Assembly (NCBI GenBank): GCA_027000685.1
Contig: JALTNN010000043.1
Location: forward strand, 1-5,463
DNA: 5,463 nt
DNA from: Microcaldota archaeon
GTDB lineage: Archaea > Iainarchaeota > Iainarchaeia > JAADDC01
Reading direction: 5' to 3'
Shown: positions 1 through 5,463 of the stretch, piece after piece
Numbering within the stretch: position 1 is the stretch's first letter
Layout: each line of letters begins with the position of its first letter
Position numbers and translations under genes: made by a program
Notes under the pieces: model-generated
Seen by the model: only the letters and a program-made list of their open reading frames with translations
Databases searched by the model: none
Told to the model about the DNA's origin: nothing

Positions 1-226
1 CTGTGAGGATGATCTGCCCGCCAGGATAGACCTCTGTGCATACCTCCTCTCCGATCCCAGCCCTTCCCCCCGCTACCGCCGACCTCATCACGTCGAGGAT
101 ATAGGGAAGGGGAGTGGGTGTGGCTTGTGTGATGTTAAGATATACCTGGTAGACGAGGACGGCGGCCACGACGAAGAAGACGGCCCACATAAGGTAACTC
201 ATCACGGTGTGCTCCTGTCCCTTCAT
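1..226 (-). CDS. Small single-span membrane / pilin-like protein, partial (C-terminus beyond left edge)
   Basis: I do not recognise this gene as a named family. The reading frame is open for 75 residues from an ATG at 226 to the window edge. The start is supported by a 4-base ATGA overlap with the stop of the upstream membrane-protein gene and by a purine-rich GTGAGGGG at 236-243. The protein begins MKGQEHT, then has one hydrophobic segment at about residues 12-30 (YLMWAVFFVVAAVLVYQVY), an NIT glycosylation sequon at 31-33, and a Thr/Pro-rich linker (36-41). The remainder visible is probably outside the cell and has one Cys (63). A short charged start with KG|Q followed by a long hydrophobic helix recalls archaeal class III signal peptides of pilins, but the usual Glu at +5 of the mature protein is absent (Val instead; Glu sits at +2). 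Its position as third gene of a pilus/secretion operon fits a filament subunit or accessory protein. It could equally be an ordinary anchored protein. Confidence 0.72.
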   Translation of the reverse strand, partial: MKGQEHTVMSYLMWAVFFVVAAVLVYQVYLNITQATPTPLPYILDVMRSAVAGGRAGIGEEVCTEVYPGGQIILT

Positions 227-2373
227 CCTATCATTCCCCTCACGAGCGAGGTGGACACCCAGGCGGAGAGGATGAAGAGGACGGACGATATCACGAGGTT
301 CCGGGCAAGCGACAGTAGGACGGCCGTCCTGTTCCTTCCCTCGTGGATGCTGACGGCGTAGTAGGTGAGGAGGGTAGTAAGGATGAGGTTGTAGAGGAAT
401 ACCACCACGAGGAACTCGGTCGTAGATGCCACGTTACCCTCCACCTTCCCCAGCGCCGGCATCGAGAAACCCAGCTGGTACGCGAGCTCCTCGGGGACCT
501 CAGGCGGCTGGTAGGACATGAGCGACGAGATGATGACCTGCTGTAGCGCCACGGTTATCCCGAGCACGACGGGGCCTACGAGGACCGCCATGGAGAGCAT
601 CATCGTCCTTATCTCCGACATCTTGCTCCTAACCGCCGCAATGATCTCCTCCTCCTGCCTGAGTTGCTCCGAGTAGGCGAGGAGGGCTTTGGCTGCCAGC
701 TCCGTACCGAGCTCCACGGATTTCACGAGTATGTTCATGGCCTTCCTGAGGAACCTGCTCGGCACGTCCCTCAACGCCCCGAAAAGCGGGTCGAAGATGG
801 CGTCCCTCAGGGAGAGCCCGAGAACACGGATGTTGTAGGATACTTTGCTGAACACCTCCCTTACTACAAGCGAATCCGGCATGAACTCCATGACGGCGTC
901 GAGAGCTCCCTCGAGCGGCTTACCCTCCCCCATCCTCGAAGCGAGGAGATAGACCACGTCCTTGAACTCGCCCTCCATCTCGATAAACTTCCTCTGTAGG
1001 TCAAGCTTGGGTTTCTGCGTGAGGTAGAGGTAAAGAGATATGGCCACCACGACAGACAGGAAGGCGCCGAAGACGAGCCAGTAGGGCGTCGTGTCGTAGC
1101 CAGACAGGATCGCCCTCACCTCCGGGATCTGGAGCCCCTCCTCCCACGTCGTGAAGTTGTATCTACCCTTCAAACACCCAGTATAACCACAGTACATCTC
1201 CTCCGCCCTGTCATACGTGATGTCCAGCTGGAGGTGGAGGAAGTAGGACACCCCGAGGAGCACCACGAAGGCGACGAGGGCGTAGAGCCGTGCTCTGGAC
1301 TTTATCCCCCTGTAGTTTTCGACAAGGATGTCAGGGGGATCCGGCGGCTCGTAGAGGGAGGGTCTCTTCGAGAGGACAGACCTCGCAAAGGTGTAGGTGA
1401 GGAGGGGGAGGAGGATTATGTATATGAACACGAGGGAGGGGAGCGTGGCCACGGGCATCTCCGTGAAGGCGGCCGCAACGGGGAGGACGATGAATAGAAG
1501 AAGGGGGAGGAACACACCGAGGTAGAAGAGCTGGACGGAGGGCATGTACATCTTCGACGCGAGGTCCTCCATCCTCTTCCTCACAGCGTTCATGACGTCC
1601 CTGAGCGCCTCGTCGAGCCTCACATACCTCCTCGCGTCGTCTGGCTCGAGGACGGCACCCCTTATCCTCATCAGAGCGTGCTTCACCTCGGCAAGGAACT
1701 TCCCCCACCTGTAGGCGAGCCTATCAACCGCCTCTTCTGTGGATGTGTGGAGACCCATCCTCACCTCCCAGGACAGCCTCTTGAACTCCTCTGCAAGCCT
1801 CCCCGTTCCGTTCTCGCCCGCGAATTCGAGGGCCTTCTCGAGGTTCGGCGTGAGCTTCATGGAGAGCACGAGGTATCCGATCGTCTCGGGGAGCTCCGGG
1901 AGGATGTCCCTCAGCATCTCGTCCCTCTTCCCGAGCGGATAGTAGAGGAGGTAGGCGTAGGTCGAGAAGCCCCCTATGAGGGGGAGGAGAAGGAGGAAGA
2001 TGAGGAAGAGGTTGCCGGCGGAGAGCTCGAAGGCGACGTACGGGATTATGTCGGCGACGGGCAGTCCTTCAAAGAGAACGAGGTAGAGGAGGTAGAGCGG
2101 GAAGAGGAAGAGGAGCCCAAGGGCAACAGCGATCCCCACGTTCCTCGCCGCAGATGGGATGCAACTTGGATCGACGTCCCAGCCAAGAAGTGCCACGGCC
2201 TCCTCGATCTCCCTTGAGACCTTTCCCTTCCCCGAGCAGTACCTCTTGTAAACCTCGACCACGGGATCCTTCTTCGGCCTCTCCTCCCCCTTCTCCTCAC
2301 TGGCCTTTCTCCTCCTCACGAGCTCGTAGAGGAGGTGGAAGACTCCACCCTCACTCCTTTCCCTTCCCGGCAA
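223..2373 (-). CDS. Archaeal type IV pilus / type II secretion platform protein (TadC/FlaJ/GspF-like, tandem T2SSF domains)
   Basis: This is the polytopic inner-membrane partner of the ATPase encoded just upstream, of the T2SSF superfamily (GspF, PilC, TadC, archaeal FlaJ). The 716-residue product shows about nine membrane segments (near 79-101, 120-146, 280-304, 309-331, 360-380, 430-452, 591-616, 651-674, 691-711). Two helical cytoplasmic T2SSF-type domains lie at about 147-279 (around LPELPETIGYLVLSMKL) and 453-590 (around FKDVVYLLASRMGEGKPLEGA). The N-terminal 78 residues are charged and cytoplasmic. An outward loop at 381-429 carries a Cys pair (395, 400) and an NFT sequon (406-408). Positive charges in loops 332-359 and 675-690 agree with this topology. 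The start is TTG at 2373, chosen because GAGGGG lies 5 bases before it; the next in-frame candidate, GTG at 2319, has no such site. The gene overlaps the ATPase by 23 bases, which suggests translational coupling. The exact system (pilus, archaellum-like or secretion) cannot be settled here. Confidence 0.93.
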   Translation of the reverse strand: MPGRERSEGGVFHLLYELVRRRKASEEKGEERPKKDPVVEVYKRYCSGKGKVSREIEEAVALLGWDVDPSCIPSAARNVGIAVALGLLFLFPLYLLYLVLFEGLPVADIIPYVAFELSAGNLFLIFLLLLPLIGGFSTYAYLLYYPLGKRDEMLRDILPELPETIGYLVLSMKLTPNLEKALEFAGENGTGRLAEEFKRLSWEVRMGLHTSTEEAVDRLAYRWGKFLAEVKHALMRIRGAVLEPDDARRYVRLDEALRDVMNAVRKRMEDLASKMYMPSVQLFYLGVFLPLLLFIVLPVAAAFTEMPVATLPSLVFIYIILLPLLTYTFARSVLSKRPSLYEPPDPPDILVENYRGIKSRARLYALVAFVVLLGVSYFLHLQLDITYDRAEEMYCGYTGCLKGRYNFTTWEEGLQIPEVRAILSGYDTTPYWLVFGAFLSVVVAISLYLYLTQKPKLDLQRKFIEMEGEFKDVVYLLASRMGEGKPLEGALDAVMEFMPDSLVVREVFSKVSYNIRVLGLSLRDAIFDPLFGALRDVPSRFLRKAMNILVKSVELGTELAAKALLAYSEQLRQEEEIIAAVRSKMSEIRTMMLSMAVLVGPVVLGITVALQQVIISSLMSYQPPEVPEELAYQLGFSMPALGKVEGNVASTTEFLVVVFLYNLILTTLLTYYAVSIHEGRNRTAVLLSLARNLVISSVLFILSAWVSTSLVRGMIG
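236..243 (-). promoter_or_regulatory. Ribosome binding site for the small downstream gene
   Basis: GTGAGGGG on the minus strand lies 9 bases before the ATG at 226, inside the 3' end of the platform-protein gene. The same octamer precedes the platform-protein start, which suggests a shared translation signal within the operon. Confidence 0.4.
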
Positions 2374-4615
2374 GGATACCCCTCACGATCGTCTCCTTCG
2401 TCCAGTCCTCAAGCTCCTTGAGGAGCTTCCCGTAATCCACCTCACCGAACTCTTCCAAGTACCTCTCCTTGAGGAGCAGGAAGCGGTTGTGGACGGGGAC
2501 GTAGTACCTCGCCTCCATGAGCTCGGGGACGTTGAACTCATCTGCCAGTCTTACCACCATCTCCTTCTCGTCCGCCCTTGCCCTTATCTCTTTCCATATC
2601 TCTTCGTAGCCTATTCCTCTCAGTCTGCTGATCTTTGCCAACAGCTCCGAGTTCCTCACGTTGTCCTCCATGAGCTGGAGCTCGTCCGCATCCGCTGAAT
2701 AGAGCATGAGGTCGAGGAAGCCCCCCTCCTCGTATGGATCGCTTTTCCAGTGCTTGAGGACCTCCGTTATGGAAACTGTTCTCCTGTGACGCTTCAGCGA
2801 ACCCGCGAACCTGATGGGAGCGTTCACCACCACGATGTCGGTTGCCTTGAAAGAGGTGGTGGGAACACCGAGGTCGTTCACAACCCTGTCCCACACGGAG
2901 TACGCCGAGTCCCCGTGTATCGTTCCCATCACCACATTCCCAGCCGCACCCACCCTCATCGCCTCGTAGAGAACGAGGGCCTCCCTCGACCTTACCTCCC
3001 CTATAACTATCGCAGAGTCACCCAGCCTCAGTGCAGTCCTCAGGGCATCTTCCGGGGGGAGTTCGCCCGCCGAGCCGCCCCCTATCGGGCTCCTCGTCTT
3101 CAGCCTCTGGATGTGGAAGCCCACCTTCCTCATCTCCTCCACGGGTATCTCGAGCGTGTCCTCCTGCACAAGTATCCTCTGGTTCTGGGGTATCTCGAGG
3201 ATGAGGGACGTCATGAGGGACGTTTTTCCGGCACCCCTGCTCCCTGAAATGAGCATGGTGGCCTGGGAGTCCACGAGGAAGGAGAGGAAGCCCGCCGCAA
3301 GTGGGTTGAGCATCCTCACGGAGATGAACTGCGGGAGCGTCCAGGGGGTGGGCTGGAGAAGCCTGAAGGCGAAGGCAATCCCATCGGGCGAGAGGGGAGG
3401 TCCGATTACCGCCACTCTCACGTGTAGGTCAGGAAGGTCGTAGTCGAGGACGGGATGTGCCTCGTCGAAGGGCCTCCCACTCATGGACCTCAGCTTCGAG
3501 ATGAAGTTCCTCGCCTCCTCCTCTGAATAGACGATGTTTGTCCTGCACTGGCCGTACTGGGAATGGACGATGTAGATAGGCTTCGTACCGAGGGGGGCAT
3601 CGAGGTAGATGTCCGTTATCTTCCTGTCGAGGAAGAACAGCTCGAGAATACCGTAGCCCACCGTGTACCTCGCGAGTATCGAGGAGATGAGCTCCACTTC
3701 CTCCCCACTCAGCGATACCTTGAACCTCCTCGCCACATCGACGACGGTGCTCCTGTACATCTCCTCGAACTGCTTCCTCGCGAAGGACCTCGACGTTAGA
3801 AGACTGCTCGCCGGCGTGTACTTCGCCACGAGCTCCTTGGCCTTCTCGAGCACGAAGTAGTGGTCGGGAGGTAGCGTGAACTCGGGGGCCTGTAAGTAGT
3901 AGAGCATCTCCACGCTCGAGGGGTCCTGATATATAAGCACCTCAACCCCTCCCTCGAGCGTGTAGGAGTCCACGAGCTCGAGCTCCTCAGCGAGCCCCGT
4001 TATGATGCCGGAGCCCAGGAACGCCGGCTTGATCTGGACGGGGAGCAGTGTCCTGTATATTCCTCTGCCGGTGGGCAGTTCCTTCATCTGAAGCATGTAC
4101 TCCCTCGTCTTTGCGATGACCTTCGTGGCGTCCATTATCGTCTTCATCTTGAGGAGAACCTTCTCGTACCTTTCGAAGCACTCTTTCAACCTCTCAGGAA
4201 CGGCTTTCTTCTTCTCCCTAACCTCCCGGATCTTCTTCAAAACCTCTATGTAGGCCTTCATGGGATCACTCATCCAGAGATCGTGGCTCGTCCTCACCAC
4301 CCACACGTTCTCGTTCCTCAAGACCCTGTCACATCCCTTCCCTATCTTCTCCACGACAGAGAAGCTCCAGAAGCCCTCTGACCTCAGCATCTTCGCGGCC
4401 TGTGCTATCTCCCGGAGAACGTCCGTTGCCCCCTCGTCATAGACGTGGTCGTAAACATCTGTAACCACCACAACGTCCGCGTCCTGCTTCATGAGCTCTG
4501 CCACGACCCTGAACATCGCCTCGGGGTAGTCGGCCACCGACGCTCCGGTGGGCCAGTCCCTCGCGTCTATGTAGAGGTACCTCTTTCTCCCCACGACCCT
4601 GACCTCAGCCGTCAC
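2351..4615 (-). CDS. Type II/IV secretion ATPase, GspE/TadA/FlaI-like, with long N-terminal extension
   Basis: This is the cytoplasmic hexameric-type ATPase that powers pilus assembly or secretion. Numbered from the GTG at 4615 (754 residues), the C-terminal engine has Walker A GSRGAGKTS at 458-466, the acidic box QEDTLEIP at 484-491, Walker B with SAIVIGEVRSRE at 534-545, and the His box GTIHGDSAYSV at 564-574. All key residues are intact. An upstream PilT/FlaI-type N-domain is visible around 225-419, including YGILELFFLDRKITDIYLDAP (about 321-341) and the stretch ending GIAFAFRL near 419. The first ~180 residues are an extra region: an alpha/beta part with a VVVVTDVYD strand, then a Lys/Glu-rich, probably coiled-coil stretch at about 120-175. 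The protein is longer than archaellum FlaI (about 540 residues). A GTG at 4639 would add eight residues; 4615 is preferred because a TATA-like box lies about 26 bases upstream. It is the first gene of the minus-strand operon. The family call is firm; the exact start is uncertain. Confidence 0.95.
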   Translation of the reverse strand: MTAEVRVVGRKRYLYIDARDWPTGASVADYPEAMFRVVAELMKQDADVVVVTDVYDHVYDEGATDVLREIAQAAKMLRSEGFWSFSVVEKIGKGCDRVLRNENVWVVRTSHDLWMSDPMKAYIEVLKKIREVREKKKAVPERLKECFERYEKVLLKMKTIMDATKVIAKTREYMLQMKELPTGRGIYRTLLPVQIKPAFLGSGIITGLAEELELVDSYTLEGGVEVLIYQDPSSVEMLYYLQAPEFTLPPDHYFVLEKAKELVAKYTPASSLLTSRSFARKQFEEMYRSTVVDVARRFKVSLSGEEVELISSILARYTVGYGILELFFLDRKITDIYLDAPLGTKPIYIVHSQYGQCRTNIVYSEEEARNFISKLRSMSGRPFDEAHPVLDYDLPDLHVRVAVIGPPLSPDGIAFAFRLLQPTPWTLPQFISVRMLNPLAAGFLSFLVDSQATMLISGSRGAGKTSLMTSLILEIPQNQRILVQEDTLEIPVEEMRKVGFHIQRLKTRSPIGGGSAGELPPEDALRTALRLGDSAIVIGEVRSREALVLYEAMRVGAAGNVVMGTIHGDSAYSVWDRVVNDLGVPTTSFKATDIVVVNAPIRFAGSLKRHRRTVSITEVLKHWKSDPYEEGGFLDLMLYSADADELQLMEDNVRNSELLAKISRLRGIGYEEIWKEIRARADEKEMVVRLADEFNVPELMEARYYVPVHNRFLLLKERYLEEFGEVDYGKLLKELEDWTKETIVRGILAGKGKE
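2379..2384 (-). promoter_or_regulatory. Ribosome binding site deciding the TTG start of the platform protein
   Basis: GAGGGG on the minus strand, within GTGAGGGG, lies 5 bases before the TTG at 2373 and inside the 3' end of the ATPase gene. It can pair partly with the CCUCC end of archaeal 16S rRNA. It supports the TTG start and re-initiation after the ATPase. Confidence 0.45.
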
Positions 4616-4618
4616 CGA

Positions 4619-4626
4619 AATATAAA
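4619..4626 (+). promoter_or_regulatory. Putative archaeal TATA box for the archaeosortase gene
   Basis: The sequence AATATAAA, preceded by CCGA (a purine-containing BRE-like stretch), has its centre about 26 bases before the GTG at 4649. This is the usual archaeal TATA-to-start-site distance, so it predicts a leaderless or near-leaderless transcript. It lies only a few bases upstream of the divergent gene's preferred start. The call is an inference from spacing and composition. Confidence 0.45.
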
Positions 4627-4638
4627 GAACGGGTGCCA

Positions 4639-4646
4639 CTATATAA
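4639..4646 (-). promoter_or_regulatory. Putative archaeal TATA box for the secretion/pilus operon
   Basis: Read on the minus strand this is TTATATAG. Its centre lies about 26 bases before the GTG at 4615, again predicting a leaderless start for the ATPase gene. It overlaps the alternative GTG at 4639, which argues against that start. The BRE position (CTCACCC) is a poor match, so directionality is less clear than for the partner box. The near-symmetric core could also act on the plus strand. Confidence 0.42.
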
Positions 4647-4648
4647 GG

Positions 4649-5038
4649 GTGAGGAGGAACGTCACCGAGTTTATCCTGAAGGGAGTGGTTACTTTCCTCC
4701 TCCTCGAACTCCTCTTCTTCCCCCTGCGGGGCCCCATCACCCTCTGGCTCCAGAACTTCCTACCCGACGGCTTTACAGCTGTCTGGGAGTGCACGGGCCT
4801 CGACGAGGTTTTCCTCTTCGTCTCCTTCCTCCTCGCACACCCCTCGCCCCTGAAGAGAAAGCTCCCGTACCTCCTCGCTGGAGTTCTTCTCATAGAGGTG
4901 TATAACGTTGCGAGGATCCTTGCCGTTGTGGTCACTCGCGACTCGCTCCTCCACGACATACTTTTCCGCTGGGGCGGCTTCATCCTCGTCCTACTCCTCT
5001 TCTACTTCTCGTTTAAACGTCTCTCTTCCCGGCAATGA
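4649..5038 (+). CDS. Compact archaeosortase (exosortase/archaeosortase family membrane transpeptidase)
   Basis: Archaeosortases are multi-pass membrane cysteine enzymes that cut C-terminal tripartite sorting signals from surface proteins, often coupled to lipid attachment. This 129-residue product has about four hydrophobic segments (near 6-25, 52-64, 72-95, 108-122). It carries the three family signatures in order: Cys48 in WECTGLDE, Arg89 in EVYNVARILAVV, and His102 in LLHDILFRWGGF. It ends with a basic tail, as expected for a cytoplasmic C-terminus. It is shorter than most characterised members and consists of little beyond the catalytic core. The start is GTG at 4649. The frame stays open further upstream, but that part lies antisense to the ATPase and reads as non-membrane, Arg/His-rich shadow sequence. 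A TATA-like box about 26 bases upstream suggests a leaderless transcript; GAGGAGG falls just inside the start with no in-frame start after it. The gene is divergent from the secretion operon. The subfamily cannot be assigned and no substrate is visible. Confidence 0.86.
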   Translation: MRRNVTEFILKGVVTFLLLELLFFPLRGPITLWLQNFLPDGFTAVWECTGLDEVFLFVSFLLAHPSPLKRKLPYLLAGVLLIEVYNVARILAVVVTRDSLLHDILFRWGGFILVLLLFYFSFKRLSSRQ

Positions 5039-5463
5039 CCTTCACGCCATCCTTCTCAACGAGAACGGTCGCCTCCGCCTGTGCAACGGCCCCCCTCGGA
5101 TCGACGAGCACGGGATAGGGACGGAGGCTCCCGTCTATGATGAGGAACTTCAGCCACTTCTCCGAGCCCGGGACTCTCTCTACGGCCCACCTCCTCGCGA
5201 AGGGAAGCCTACCGAATACCTCCTCGAGCTTCCATCTTACGCTCTCCGCCCTTGCACTTCTGCTCCTCTTCCCCGTGAGCGAGAATATCTCCACGGGTGC
5301 CCTCTCAACAACTCTTCCAACCCCCTCCGATATAAACGGCTCCACGGCCACCACCATCCCCTCCCTGAGAATTCCTTCACCCCTCGGCACGTTCGGCACG
5401 AACACGCCCGCGTGCAGGCTGTACCTCTCCAGGGAGTGTCCCCCGAGGTTCTCGATTGGTTTG
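5013..5463 (-). CDS. map: Methionine aminopeptidase, type II (archaeal), partial: C-terminal half
   Basis: This enzyme removes the initiator methionine from nascent proteins in the cytoplasm using two metal ions. The visible 149 residues are about half of the usual ~295-residue archaeal protein; the N-terminal half, with the two Asp ligands, lies beyond the right edge. Numbered from the first full codon, they show PIENLGGHSLERYSLHAG with the metal-ligand His at 9, MVVAVEPFISEGVG with the ligand Glu at 41, and AVAQAEATVLVE with the last ligand Glu at 130. The stretch between the two Glu ligands (about 50-110) is the helical insert that marks type II enzymes. The residue after the last Glu is Ala, where homologues commonly have His (EHT). 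The GTG at 5405 is internal, because conserved family sequence continues upstream in frame. The 3' end overlaps the convergent archaeosortase gene by 26 bases. No terminator is evident. Confidence 0.95.
   Translation of the reverse strand, partial: KPIENLGGHSLERYSLHAGVFVPNVPRGEGILREGMVVAVEPFISEGVGRVVERAPVEIFSLTGKRSRSARAESVRWKLEEVFGRLPFARRWAVERVPGSEKWLKFLIIDGSLRPYPVLVDPRGAVAQAEATVLVEKDGVKVIAGKRDV

Noticed and set aside
1331..1708. 125-residue minus-strand frame in another register within the platform gene
   Set aside because: It is Arg/Pro-rich, off-frame inside a well-supported gene, with no start signal or family match.
1678..2217. 179-residue plus-strand open frame opposite the platform protein
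   Set aside because: It is a shadow of the minus-strand gene, rich in Glu/Pro/His/Arg with no domain, typical of the complement of GAG/AGG/CTC-rich coding sequence.
2750..3247. 165-residue plus-strand open frame opposite the ATPase core
   Set aside because: It lies antisense to the Walker A and Walker B region, whose conservation explains the sequence; the product is low-complexity His/Arg/Pro-rich.
4616..4639. GTG at 4639 as the start of the ATPase, adding eight residues
   Set aside because: It overlaps the best minus-strand TATA-like box and has no ribosome site; GTG at 4615 has the right spacing. It remains possible, since the extension is open and not implausible.
4445..4648. Upstream in-frame extension of the archaeosortase reading frame back to an ATG at 4445
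   Set aside because: It lies antisense to the ATPase N-terminus, reads as Arg/His-rich sequence with no membrane or family features, and would place the start before the likely TATA box.
4650..4656. TGAGGAGG-like Shine-Dalgarno for a start downstream of 4649
   Set aside because: No ATG, GTG or TTG in frame follows at a usable distance; the next in-frame GTG at 4685 would remove part of the first hydrophobic segment's lead-in.
4639..4983. 114-residue minus-strand frame opposite the archaeosortase
   Set aside because: The plus strand carries the Cys/Arg/His signatures and membrane helices; this frame is a basic, Ser/Arg-rich shadow.

Overview
The window looks like a piece of a thermophilic archaeal genome, most likely a euryarchaeon. 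The evidence is a type II (archaeal/eukaryotic-type) methionine aminopeptidase, a FlaI/GspE-type ATPase paired with a two-domain TadC/FlaJ-type membrane protein, an archaeosortase, GTG and TTG start codons, heavy use of AGG/GAG/CTC codons, and TATA-like boxes placed about 26 bases before likely start codons. No species can be named from sequence alone.

Layout, left to right. Positions 1-226 (minus) hold the start of a small single-span membrane or pilin-like protein that runs off the left edge. Positions 223-2373 (minus) encode a 716-residue polytopic platform protein with two T2SSF-type cytoplasmic domains. Positions 2351-4615 (minus) encode a roughly 754-residue secretion/pilus ATPase with a long N-terminal extension. 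These three genes overlap end to start (23 bases, then an ATGA overlap) and form one operon read right to left, the core of an archaeal type IV pilus-like or type II secretion-like machine. Positions 4616-4648 are a very short divergent promoter region. Positions 4649-5038 (plus) encode a compact 129-residue archaeosortase with the Cys/Arg/His catalytic set. Positions 5013-5463 (minus) hold the C-terminal half of the methionine aminopeptidase, whose 3' end overlaps the archaeosortase gene by 26 bases.

How the genes may work together. The ATPase would drive, and the membrane protein anchor, assembly of a surface filament or secretion pseudopilus. The small downstream gene is a candidate filament subunit or accessory component. 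The archaeosortase is a membrane transpeptidase-like enzyme that cuts C-terminal sorting signals from surface proteins. It shares a promoter region with the machine, so a joint role in surface-protein export and anchoring is an attractive inference, but no archaeosortase substrate is visible here. The aminopeptidase is a housekeeping gene and probably unrelated.

No RNA genes, insertion sequences, CRISPR arrays or tandem repeats were seen. Every stretch longer than 40 bases lies inside a gene.
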